Shown here: positions 6,735 to 13,773 of the stretch, one piece after another
How positions within the stretch are numbered: the first letter of the stretch is position 1
Layout of the letters: each line of letters opens with the position of its first letter
Program-made: the position numbers and the translations under genes
Assembly (NCBI GenBank): GCA_002762915.1
Contig: PCYF01000036.1
Location: 1 to 14,788, forward strand
Direction of reading: 5' to 3'
Length of the DNA: 14,788 nucleotides
Origin: Candidatus Woesearchaeota archaeon CG10_big_fil_rev_8_21_14_0_10_32_9
GTDB taxonomy: Archaea; Nanobdellota; Nanobdellia; Woesearchaeales; 21-14-0-10-32-9
The notes under the pieces: model-generated
What the model saw: the letters and a program-made list of their open reading frames with translations, nothing else
The model's database searches: none
Told to the model about the DNA's origin: nothing

Positions 6735-8279
6735 TTACCAAGAAAGTAAACCATGAGCTTTTTTATAATTTTTAAATACCATCCACATTACTCCTGCTGC
6801 TCCTTTTGCTGCAGATTTAATTTTATCAGAGTCATCAGGAGGCGCTCCTTTAAACAAATCTAATCCTTTAGGATTGAACAAGCCTAGCATTTCTCCGAAT
6901 CCTCCAAACAATGCTGCGAAAGGCTCAAATATTGAGCCTCCAGAATTAATAGCTTTCAATTTATCTTTTTGTAAAGGTGCATCGGCTTGTTTTTCTTCTA
7001 ATGTTCCTTCAGCTTCGCGAATATAATCCTCTAAATCTTTTCCTAATAGATCCATTGCGGATTTTAGTTGTTCGTCAACCAATCCTAGCAATTCGAAATC
7101 TTCACTTTCTCTCATTCTTTTGTAGTTATCTATTTGATCTTTAGTCCAACCATAGGATCTTAGAGTCATAGTTCCTCTTCCAACGTGAATCGGTCCTTGA
7201 TTTCCTTCTTGTCTGTATTGTAAAACTGGACGCGTTGTAAATTTAAACGTCATTAATATTGCTGAGTTATAAGGAGATTTAGGTATAGGTTTATATGCAA
7301 TTACTTCTATTTCTGTTGCAGAAGTTTCAAAACTCGAAATTAAATCAGGACTATCTAGTTGATCTTCATTCATAGTTAATCTTTTTATATGTCTCAAATA
7401 AGGTTTTACCCACGCCATATAAGTTTTAATAATCATGAAGTGTTGTCTTAGATATTTTATTTGGAATTTTCTTCTCGATTCAAGCTCAATCTCTGTTTTT
7501 TCTTTCCATACTATAAATTGAAATAATTTTCTTTTTAGAACAGCTTTTACATTTTTGTTGAAAGACATTCCATCAACAATTTTATCAATATCATTTTTAT
7601 TGTAAACTATTGTATTAAAAAATAAATCTGGCAAAACTGCATATCCCACTTGATTAGATAAGTGATATATTGATCCAGGTTGCATTTGCCCCCCTTTATT
7701 TTCTGCAAAGTCAGCAAATATTCCTTTCAGTGTTGCATCTGCACTTTTTGTTTTCTTCCATTCTTTGTAAATATCAAGTCTTTCATCTATAATTCTTAGT
7801 TCTCTAACTATTTGAAACAGAGTTTTCACCATTTCAGATATTCCTCTTAAAAAACTGCTTGCTCTATCCTCTTGTATACTCAGTCTTTGTGCTGATTGCC
7901 CAAAGAATGCGCTATTCTCAGACGCAGAGAATATATCAGTTACTTTCACCATGAAAGGAAAGCCACCATCTTGTCTTACGTGTCCAATAGACCAGAAATA
8001 AAGTTCCTCTAATGACATGTTAAAGGCTTCATAAACTAATTTGTATCTTTTTGTTGGTTTAGGATTTCCTGTTTTGTAATACTGCTTATTGGAATCTATA
8101 TTAAATTCTTCATCTTTTTCTTCATCAGCGTGATCAGAATCATACTCTTTTATTCCGGGTTTCAGCTCAGCAAGAACGTAATATTTCTTTTTCTCATCAA
8201 ATTTATACAAACTCTTGAAGTCTTTTTTTATAAACCCGAATTTTACCAGAAGCTGCGAACTTGTTAATTGATCAACCAA
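6735..8279 (-). CDS. Large hypothetical protein with a central helical region
   Basis: I do not recognise this protein. Numbering from a TTG at 8294, visible parts are: an acidic patch (50-64); a segment with GHVRQDGGFPFMVKVTD (104-120); long amphipathic helices at about 145-200 and 245-305, the latter strongly basic (KRK, ESRRK, RHIKR); a beta-rich section at 325-380 ending GRGTMTLRSYGW; a helix-rich acidic section at 383-435; and a Gly/Phe-rich hydrophobic tail (451-482). There is no signal peptide or clear membrane span. Start: GGTGAGG (8286-8292 on the minus strand) lies 6 nt before an in-frame TTG at 8277-8279, so I prefer that start. The frame is also open to a TTG at 8292-8294 and a GTG at 8289-8291, but those overlap the ribosome site. 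The coherent composition over more than 500 codons supports a real gene. Confidence 0.75.
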   Translation of the reverse strand: MVDQLTSSQLLVKFGFIKKDFKSLYKFDEKKKYYVLAELKPGIKEYDSDHADEEKDEEFNIDSNKQYYKTGNPKPTKRYKLVYEAFNMSLEELYFWSIGHVRQDGGFPFMVKVTDIFSASENSAFFGQSAQRLSIQEDRASSFLRGISEMVKTLFQIVRELRIIDERLDIYKEWKKTKSADATLKGIFADFAENKGGQMQPGSIYHLSNQVGYAVLPDLFFNTIVYNKNDIDKIVDGMSFNKNVKAVLKRKLFQFIVWKEKTEIELESRRKFQIKYLRQHFMIIKTYMAWVKPYLRHIKRLTMNEDQLDSPDLISSFETSATEIEVIAYKPIPKSPYNSAILMTFKFTTRPVLQYRQEGNQGPIHVGRGTMTLRSYGWTKDQIDNYKRMRESEDFELLGLVDEQLKSAMDLLGKDLEDYIREAEGTLEEKQADAPLQKDKLKAINSGGSIFEPFAALFGGFGEMLGLFNPKGLDLFKGAPPDDSDKIKSAAKGAAGVMWMVFKNYKKAHGLLSW

Positions 8280-8285
8280 AGTATT

Positions 8286-8292
8286 CCTCACC
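8286..8292 (-). promoter_or_regulatory. Shine-Dalgarno site favouring the TTG start at 8279
   Basis: Minus-strand GGTGAGG, 6 nt from an in-frame TTG. The upstream GTG/TTG candidates overlap this site, as would be expected if they were not used. Confidence 0.5.
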
Positions 8293-8307
8293 AAATTTAT
8301 CTTGTAA

Positions 8308-8342
8308 TTGTATTATAATCAGCTCATATTTGTATTATAATC
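8308..8342 (-). repeat. Tandem 13-bp TATA-like direct repeats upstream of the large unknown gene
   Basis: TTGTATTATAATC occurs at 8308-8320 and at 8330-8342, a 22-bp period. On the minus strand each reads GATTATAATACAA and could serve as a TATA element. The outer copy would start transcription near 8309, giving a leader of about 30 nt with the GGTGAGG site. The inner copy would start near 8288, too close for that site. Confidence 0.6.
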
Positions 8343-8387
8343 TTCTTGCATTTATTATTATACAATCTTATTCTGATTTACCCTATA

Positions 8388-8450
8388 TAAATTTTACTCG
8401 AATTAAACCAAATTAAAGTAAATTTTACTGTATTAAAGTAAAGAAACTTT
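8388..8450 (+). promoter_or_regulatory. Repeat-rich upstream region of the TIM-barrel gene (possible operator)
   Basis: ATTAAAGTAAA occurs at 8412-8422 and 8432-8442, spaced exactly 20 bp. TAAATTTTACT occurs at 8388-8398 and 8419-8429. The two overlap to form an inverted repeat AGTAAA-T-TTTACT (8417-8429), and AAAGT/ACTTT flanks 8435-8450. The cluster lies directly upstream of the TATA box, where an archaeal activator or repressor would bind. A chance origin in such A/T-rich DNA cannot be excluded. Confidence 0.45.
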
Positions 8451-8457
8451 TATATAT
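8449..8457 (+). promoter_or_regulatory. TATA box of the TIM-barrel gene
   Basis: TTTATATAT with its centre 26 bp before the ATG at 8479 and no Shine-Dalgarno between, fitting a leaderless transcript. Confidence 0.65.
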
Positions 8458-8478
8458 CTCCTTATCTGAATACTGTTT

Positions 8479-10452
8479 ATGCAATTTACTAAAAATAATT
8501 ATTACTCTGCAATGGATCGTTTAGATAATACTGAGTTTTTTGCGTCCAATGCTCCAGTAGAGCTAGATGAAGAAGGTAATCCTCTTGTCCCAGATGATTC
8601 TTTAAATTTTACTCCTAAAGAAATTGGTACAACTACTAATCCTATGGGTAATACTCTTGATTCTTTGAAAGCTAAAATCCGTGAAGGTACTAGCAGAATT
8701 GAATTTTCATTTATCGGACAGGGTAAAGGAAATAGTCAACAACCTACTCCTGAAAGTTTTGGAACAAGAGAAAGAGAGGATATCCGAGAATTGTTAAGAG
8801 CTAACGAGATGAAGACCAGCACTCACGCTTCTGTTCACAGTCAAAGTCTGGCAGGATTTACTCAAAGGGGTTTTAATGATGAAGCCAGATCTCAAGTTTT
8901 AAATGAAATCAAAAAAGCAATCCATTTTGCAGGAGAAGCTACAAAAGGAGGAGCAATTGTTTTTCATATGCAAGAGTGGCAAAGGCCTCTAAGTCATTTG
9001 AAAGATAAAAGTGGTGCTCAATTTGAGGGATACACTGAGGAAGATAAAGATGCAGTTTTGTTCGCAGTTGATAACCGAACAGGAGAACTTGTAAGCACCA
9101 TTAGTAAAAACAGAGAAGTTTATCGTCCAGTTTATCTTACTGCAAAGGATGTAAACAAGATTGGTCAGAAAGATGACTTCGGAAACGTGTTGAGAGAAAA
9201 TGATTGGATTGATGTTCACGGAAATAGAATTGCGAAGGATGCTTCTCCTGAAGTATTATTTAACAGAGTTCCTAAGTTTAATTCTGAAAAAACAAATTTC
9301 GAAGTTCAAAAATTGCAATGGGATGATTTAGTTAAAGAAACTGATGAGTGGAACAAAAATAATCCAAAGACTGCCAGAACTCCTGAAGAAATGTTTGCAA
9401 TTCTTGAAGTTGAAAATAGAGTCCTAACGGCTAAAGGTAATTCTTTGTATCACGCACAACAGTACGAAGAAACTAAACATAGTAGAGACGAGCTTCTTGA
9501 TGAATACAAAATGTACAAAGAAGTTGAGACTCTCACTCCTGAAAATGAACGTTGGAAACTCAAAAGCAAATTTTTGGGCAAATATAGAGGAATAAGAGAA
9601 GACGACAATCCAGATGATTTCTATAAACGTCAAATAAAAGACATTGAAAATAGAATGAGACATATTCACGAAGCTTCTGCTTCTTCTGACGTTATGGCTA
9701 AACAAGCTGAAGAAACAATTAACCACATCGAATCTGCTAAAAAATATGGATTAAAGAGAACTGCAGACACTATTGCTAAAGCTGCAATCTACGCGATGGA
9801 CACTTATAATAGAAATAAAGATAAATTTGGATTAGAAGATCCTATCTATCTAGCTCCAGAAAATTGGGATCCGAAAATGTTTGGAAGTCATCCTGAGGAG
9901 TATGCTGAAGCTATTGAATCTTCTAGAACGAGAATGGTTGAATTATTAAAAATGCAGGGAAAAGATGAGAGTGACGCAAAAAAATTAGCTGAAACTCACA
10001 TTAAAGGGACTCTTGACATTGGACACTTAAATCTTTTCAGAGAGCATTACAAAGGTGATCCGAAGAATTTTGATAAATGGATTCTTAGTCAAGCAAAAAA
10101 TCTTGTTGAAAAAGGATACGTTTCTCACATTCATTTAACTGATAATTTCGGATTTGATGATGAACATTTAACTCCTGGTCAAGGTAATGTTCCTATGAAA
10201 GCATTCTTAAAAGAAATGGAAAAATTGGGTGTTAAAGATTTAATAGTTGAACCTGGCAGTTACAATCCTACCACCGCAATGTATGATACTTTATCCATGG
10301 TAAATAGTCCTGTTTACGGAATAAGTCGTAGAACTAGATTTAGAAATGTTCACGAAGCACACTTTGGATATACAGCTCCTGGTTTTTTCATTGCAGGCGC
10401 ATATGTTCCTAGTAATGATTGGAAGCCTTGGACAGACATCCCATTAGAATAA
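8479..10452 (+). CDS. Endonuclease IV/xylose isomerase-like TIM-barrel metalloprotein with a large internal insertion
   Basis: AP-endonuclease-2/xylose-isomerase-like TIM barrel. Aligned by eye to endonuclease IV, all nine metal ligands appear in order: H116 (STHASVHS), H163 (VFHMQEW), E461 (LAPENW), D513 and H516 (LDIGHLN, the DxxH pair), H552 (HIHLTDN), D561 and H563 (DDEHLTPGQG), and E591 (LIVEPGS). This predicts a di- or trinuclear metal site for an AP endonuclease, isomerase or related activity. The chain is 657 residues against about 280 for endonuclease IV. The excess is an N-terminal extension of about 70 residues, roughly 260 extra residues between H163 and E461, and a C-terminal tail after 600. 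The insertion is partly beta (about 185-280) and then helical and charged (about 280-430). There is no signal peptide, so it acts in the cytoplasm. The substrate cannot be told; a sugar isomerase/epimerase is the main alternative to DNA repair. Confidence 0.8.
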   Translation: MQFTKNNYYSAMDRLDNTEFFASNAPVELDEEGNPLVPDDSLNFTPKEIGTTTNPMGNTLDSLKAKIREGTSRIEFSFIGQGKGNSQQPTPESFGTREREDIRELLRANEMKTSTHASVHSQSLAGFTQRGFNDEARSQVLNEIKKAIHFAGEATKGGAIVFHMQEWQRPLSHLKDKSGAQFEGYTEEDKDAVLFAVDNRTGELVSTISKNREVYRPVYLTAKDVNKIGQKDDFGNVLRENDWIDVHGNRIAKDASPEVLFNRVPKFNSEKTNFEVQKLQWDDLVKETDEWNKNNPKTARTPEEMFAILEVENRVLTAKGNSLYHAQQYEETKHSRDELLDEYKMYKEVETLTPENERWKLKSKFLGKYRGIREDDNPDDFYKRQIKDIENRMRHIHEASASSDVMAKQAEETINHIESAKKYGLKRTADTIAKAAIYAMDTYNRNKDKFGLEDPIYLAPENWDPKMFGSHPEEYAEAIESSRTRMVELLKMQGKDESDAKKLAETHIKGTLDIGHLNLFREHYKGDPKNFDKWILSQAKNLVEKGYVSHIHLTDNFGFDDEHLTPGQGNVPMKAFLKEMEKLGVKDLIVEPGSYNPTTAMYDTLSMVNSPVYGISRRTRFRNVHEAHFGYTAPGFFIAGAYVPSNDWKPWTDIPLE

Positions 10453-10480
10453 ATGTTAATTATTTACGTTTTGTAGAAAA

Positions 10481-10488
10481 CTATATAA
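10481..10488 (+). promoter_or_regulatory. TATA box of the MNT-HEPN gene
   Basis: CTATATAA about 40 bp before the ATG at 10525, leaving a leader of about 14 nt that contains GAGGGTGA (10514-10521), a good ribosome site. The gene is therefore probably transcribed separately from the TIM-barrel gene as well as by read-through. Confidence 0.55.
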
Positions 10489-10524
10489 ACAATAATTCTT
10501 ATTTTTTGTTTCAGAGGGTGAGCA

Positions 10525-11322
10525 ATGGATTTTAGCATACATAAAAGAACTTCGCATTCAAAAAGTAATTATTCTTCTGAAACAATTAATATTGCTTATA
10601 AATTTGCAAAAGAAATTCATGCAGAATTAAAAGAACTATTGAAAGGCATAGTTTTGTTTGGAAGTGCTGCACGAAAAAAGGAGGGTGTTAATGATATTGA
10701 TCTTCTTCTTATCGTTGACGACGTTACAATTAGATTGACTCCTGAAATGACTCAAGCGTATCGTTTAATTGTTGAGCAAACCGTTGAAAAAGTTTCTGAT
10801 AAGATTCACGTAACTTCTATGAAGTTTACTTCATTTTGGGAATATGTTCGTGCAGGAGATCCTATTGCCGTAAATATTCTTAGAGACGGTTATGCATTAA
10901 TTGATACAGGTTTTTTTGATCCATTACAAGTGATGCTAAAACAAGGAAGAATAAGACCGAGCCCAGAAGCATTGTGGGCGTATTTTAATAGAGCTCCGAG
11001 AACTCTTGAAAATTCTAGAAACAGATTAATAGATTCTTGTTATGATTTGTATTGGGCAGTTATTGATTCGGCTCACGCAGCACTTATGAGTATTAATGAA
11101 GTTCCTCCTAGCCCTGAACATGTTGCTGATGTTCTTGAAGAAAAACTTATTCGACCAAAACTTTTAGAAAAAAAATATTCTGCAACAATGAGAAAATTTT
11201 ATGGATTGAGTAAAGATCTCGCTTCTAAAAAGAAAACATATGTTTCTGGTGAAGAATTTGACAAACTTTATGACGAAGCAAAAGAGTTTGTTGAGACTAT
11301 GGAAAAATTCATCAGAAAATAA
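10525..11322 (+). CDS. Nucleotidyltransferase (MNT-like)-HEPN fusion protein
   Basis: Residues 22-130 form a minimal nucleotidyltransferase of the DNA polymerase beta superfamily: strand GIVLFGSAARKKEGVNDIDLLLIVDD with GS (46-47) and D57/D59. The third acid normally follows on the next strand (KVDL-like); here the aligned segment is KIHVTSM with His95, so full catalysis is doubtful. Residues 150-264 are all-helical and resemble a HEPN domain (NSRNRLIDSCYDLYWAVIDS, then a four-helix pattern ending FVETMEKFI). I find no R-x4-6-H RNase motif there. In MNT/HEPN toxin-antitoxin pairs the two parts are separate genes; here they are one chain, as in kanamycin nucleotidyltransferase-type proteins. 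The GAGGGTGA ribosome site supports this start. The role may be nucleotide sensing or modification of an unknown partner. Confidence 0.8.
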   Translation: MDFSIHKRTSHSKSNYSSETINIAYKFAKEIHAELKELLKGIVLFGSAARKKEGVNDIDLLLIVDDVTIRLTPEMTQAYRLIVEQTVEKVSDKIHVTSMKFTSFWEYVRAGDPIAVNILRDGYALIDTGFFDPLQVMLKQGRIRPSPEALWAYFNRAPRTLENSRNRLIDSCYDLYWAVIDSAHAALMSINEVPPSPEHVADVLEEKLIRPKLLEKKYSATMRKFYGLSKDLASKKKTYVSGEEFDKLYDEAKEFVETMEKFIRK

Positions 11323-11340
11323 AATTCTTTCAAAAAATAT

Positions 11341-11380
11341 TCTTAAAAAATTATTAAAAGAAAATAAAAAAAATTGAATG
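11341..11380 (-). terminator. Oligo-T terminator region of the surface-protein gene
   Basis: Just past the minus-strand stop the transcript would contain successive U runs (complement of the A runs at 11366-11374, 11358-11362 and 11345-11350). This is typical of archaeal termination, with no stem-loop. Confidence 0.4.
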
Positions 11381-11382
11381 AC

Positions 11383-13038
11383 TTAGTTTTTAGTCATTCT
11401 GAATACTAATAGTAGTACTGCTACAAACATTAAAACAACAAGTACTGCTAACAATACTATGTATGTTGCATCATTTCCAAATAACCCGGTTCTTGATCCT
11501 GATGTACTTGAAACTGGGGTTCCTTGTACTGGAACATATGTGTTATTTAATGGAACATTGTTGTTTGTGTTTGTATTAGTGTTGTTTAGTGGAGGCGTAA
11601 CTACTGTTTGACACTCTGCCACTGTTAATAGTACTGCTTCTGTATCTGTGGTGGTACTTGTTGAAGTTGTAGGATATGCTTTTATGTCTACATAGTAGTT
11701 TCCTACAGGAATACTTCTTGGCACATCAAGATATACGGTTACATCATCAGAATCTCCTTGATCGATTTGTATATCTTTTTCCCATGCACTTACATCATAT
11801 CCATCCATTATGAATCTTAACATTGCTGCATCAAGATCTCTTGTACCTAAATTTCTTATTTCTGTGTCTATTCTTACTCTTCTATTGTCATTGCAAGAAA
11901 TTGTGCTTGGAGATGCTGTTGCACTTATTATTCTAAGGTCTTTTGATTCAACATTCATATCAAGTTTTAGAGTCCATGTTTCTCCATGTTGTGCTCCATT
12001 TCTTGTTTCACCTTTTACAGCTACATCGAATTCGAATGGCGCATCATTTGGATCAATATCTGATGGATCCAATGTAAAAGATACTGTCATAGTATCATCT
12101 TTTTCTCCTGCATCAAGTCTAGATAATGAATCATCAAGTCCGTCTGCAACATCCAAATCAGAGCTTAGTAATTCCATCGTTATGTCTCTCATTTGTGTGT
12201 CTGCGTTGTCTGTTGAGTAAGTATTTTTTATCTCAACAGTAACAATGATTTCATCATCGAATTCTGCAGTTTGATCTACAGTTCCTGAACTTGTTAAAGT
12301 GTCTTTTTTTGAACCAACTTTAACTTCAACATTGTCTATTACTAAATTGTTTTCAACTTCTAAGTATACTTCTTTTGTTACAGCTATTTGCTGTCCATTT
12401 GATGTTGTTCCTAAAAGTGTTATTTGTCCAATTTTTGTTCTTCCTGCGTTTTCATCTTCTGGAACATATAATGTTGCTAAGATGTCTTTTTCTTCACCAG
12501 GTTGTAAAGTTAATTGAGTTGTGCTTAAAGAAAAGTTGTATCTTGAAGATACCGTGTGTTGTATTGAATTAATTGTTATTGCGTATGATCCTGCATTTTT
12601 TAGAGTCCATGCTTGATTTAAAATAAATTCGTCTCTCTCTTGAGTTGAGGATCCGAGATCAAGTGTTCCAACAGTTAATGATGCTGGAAGTGCAGTAGAA
12701 GTTATTGTGTAAGTTTGGTATACAACTCCGGCATCTGCAGTTACTGATATGTTTACAGAATTTGTTCCTGCTGTGGTTGGAGTCCAAGTTACTAGTCCTG
12801 CTGAGCTTATTTGCATTCCAGTTGGCGCTTGTGCTAAACCATATGTTACAACTTCATTGTTCGGATTTGAGATAACTACTTGATAGCTATATGCTTGTCC
12901 AACAGTTGCTGTTGTTACAGGTTGACTTGTTATTGTTACATTTGTACTTAATGGTACTATTTGTGCTGCTATTGCTGAATGTATTGTTAATACAACTAAT
13001 GCAATTGCAAGCAGTAAAAACATTATTTTTTTGTTCAT
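11383..13038 (-). CDS. Secreted, C-terminally anchored Ig-like surface protein
   Basis: Cell-envelope protein, possibly an S-layer-associated component or stalk. It starts with a Sec signal peptide (MNKKIMFLLL..., cleavage likely near AIAA|Q at 25). Residues about 33-115 form a putative Ig/cadherin-like He_PIG unit (VGQAYSYQVVISNPNN, QAPTGMQISSAGLVTWTPT, AGTNSVNISV). Several CARDB/NEW3-like beta-sandwich stretches follow (about 120-230, 232-370, 372-475), with typical phrases such as LQPGEEKDI and RNLGTRDLDA. A low-complexity Asn/Thr/Pro linker (about 480-515) contains PLNNT twice, and the chain ends with a membrane helix (about 521-544) and a short basic tail. Sequons are present, so glycosylation is plausible. 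A strong ribosome site GGGGAGGTT lies 6 nt before the ATG. No catalytic motif was seen. Confidence 0.82.
   Translation of the reverse strand: MNKKIMFLLLAIALVVLTIHSAIAAQIVPLSTNVTITSQPVTTATVGQAYSYQVVISNPNNEVVTYGLAQAPTGMQISSAGLVTWTPTTAGTNSVNISVTADAGVVYQTYTITSTALPASLTVGTLDLGSSTQERDEFILNQAWTLKNAGSYAITINSIQHTVSSRYNFSLSTTQLTLQPGEEKDILATLYVPEDENAGRTKIGQITLLGTTSNGQQIAVTKEVYLEVENNLVIDNVEVKVGSKKDTLTSSGTVDQTAEFDDEIIVTVEIKNTYSTDNADTQMRDITMELLSSDLDVADGLDDSLSRLDAGEKDDTMTVSFTLDPSDIDPNDAPFEFDVAVKGETRNGAQHGETWTLKLDMNVESKDLRIISATASPSTISCNDNRRVRIDTEIRNLGTRDLDAAMLRFIMDGYDVSAWEKDIQIDQGDSDDVTVYLDVPRSIPVGNYYVDIKAYPTTSTSTTTDTEAVLLTVAECQTVVTPPLNNTNTNTNNNVPLNNTYVPVQGTPVSSTSGSRTGLFGNDATYIVLLAVLVVLMFVAVLLLVFRMTKN
11541..11592. 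repeat. Low-complexity repeat encoding the Asn/Thr-rich linker
   Basis: GTGTTATTTAATGG (11541-11554) and GTGTTGTTTAGTGG (11579-11592) are near-identical and flank a TTGTTTGTGTTTG-type tract. They encode the two PLNNT units and the NT-rich run between them. Such tracts often vary in length between strains. Confidence 0.55.
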
Positions 13039-13044
13039 ATTTGT

Positions 13045-13053
13045 AACCTCCCC
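13045..13053 (-). promoter_or_regulatory. Strong Shine-Dalgarno site of the surface-protein gene
   Basis: Minus-strand GGGGAGGTT, 6 nt before the ATG. This is the strongest ribosome site in the window and fits a highly expressed envelope protein. A TATA-like TTTATAAAT at about 13103-13112 would give a leader of some 40 nt. Confidence 0.7.
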
Positions 13054-13102
13054 AGTTAATTATAATTAAAATCGGTATGTTATCACAGAATAGTGAGAAC
13101 TG

Positions 13103-13112
13103 ATTTATAAAT
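13103..13112 (-). promoter_or_regulatory. TATA box of the surface-protein gene
   Basis: ATTTATAAAT on the minus strand, about 70 bp before the ATG. Start of transcription near 13080 would include the strong ribosome site. A nearer A/T-rich element at 13056-13071 would place the start at the ATG itself and lose that site, so it is less likely. Confidence 0.45.
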
Positions 13113-13113
13113 T

Positions 13114-13707
13114 TTATGGTTGTTTTATAAATCCGCCACGTTTTTTATCCAAACCCAAGTATTCTCGTTTTTGAGAAAGACTCATATTTGCATATACTTC
13201 TTTAAATGCAAAAAAACTCGCACTATCAGTCAAAGTTAGATTTGGATAATACTTTTTATTATCATCCAACGTGTCCTCTCGCGTAGAATATCCATCTGAC
13301 CATACTTCTTCATCAGTCAAGGTTTGGATCGAGGTCAAGACAACGTAATCTATTCCAACTAAAATATCTGCTCTATTAAGCTGATTAATCCAAGGTTCTT
13401 CATCATTAAATCTATCAACGTGAAAAATGGGAAATCTTTTACTCGAGGGAATTCTTATTCTTCCTTTTAAATCATATCTGAATGTGCCTTTTTTGTACTT
13501 TTTTATTCCTTGTTCAAGTAATTGCGGAAATGGTTTGAAAAATGCAGCCATATCCTCCACATTTAGAAGCAGAAAGTCATCAATTCTAAAATGTGTATCT
13601 AAATCAGAAGCATACTTATCTACCAAATTTTTTAGAGTTGGAGTAGCGTAATCATAGTCTTGATTAATTAAAATAATTCTTTGTTCAGGCTTAATTATTT
13701 GATCCAT
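13114..13707 (-). CDS. Probable ASCH/PUA-like domain protein
   Basis: Tentative call. The segment about 112-172 (ADILVGIDYVVLTSIQTLTD, EEVWSDGYSTREDTLDDNKKYY, ASFFAFKEVY) has the order seen in ASCH-fold proteins: a strand, a 'TDEE...DGF/Y' helix with 'S.E.L', then an aromatic closing strand. The preceding stretch (68-100, YKKGTFRYDLKGRIRI, FPIFHVDRF) could supply the first strands. The N-terminal 65 residues (IILINQDYDYATPTLKNLVDKY, FLLLNVEDMAAFFKPFPQLL) look like an added alpha/beta part I cannot place. ASCH domains generally bind RNA or modified nucleosides. A TATA box TTTATATA at 13731-13738 lies 27 bp before the ATG with no ribosome site, so it is probably leaderless. It could instead be an unrelated lineage-specific protein. 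Confidence 0.6.
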   Translation of the reverse strand: MDQIIKPEQRIILINQDYDYATPTLKNLVDKYASDLDTHFRIDDFLLLNVEDMAAFFKPFPQLLEQGIKKYKKGTFRYDLKGRIRIPSSKRFPIFHVDRFNDEEPWINQLNRADILVGIDYVVLTSIQTLTDEEVWSDGYSTREDTLDDNKKYYPNLTLTDSASFFAFKEVYANMSLSQKREYLGLDKKRGGFIKQP

Positions 13708-13730
13708 TTCGAATCGGAAAGTTTGAAGAA

Positions 13731-13738
13731 TATATAAA
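13731..13738 (-). promoter_or_regulatory. TATA box of the ASCH-like gene
   Basis: Minus-strand TTTATATA, centre 27 bp upstream of the ATG at 13707. This spacing implies a leaderless mRNA. Confidence 0.6.
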
Positions 13739-13773
13739 CCTTATATGAAAAAAAAGAAATTGGGAAAAAAGAA

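Noticed and set aside
8989..9726. Minus-strand open frames within the TIM-barrel gene
   Set aside because: Composition is typical antisense noise, and the plus-strand frame carries conserved metal-ligand motifs on both sides.
10525..11322. A two-gene MNT/HEPN toxin-antitoxin module
   Set aside because: Both domains are in one polypeptide with no second gene, and the RNase motif of HEPN toxins is not visible.
11810..12572. Three plus-strand open frames inside the surface-protein gene
   Set aside because: Ser/Leu-rich shadows of Asp/Thr/Glu codons on the real strand; the minus-strand gene has a signal peptide, domains, an anchor and a strong ribosome site.
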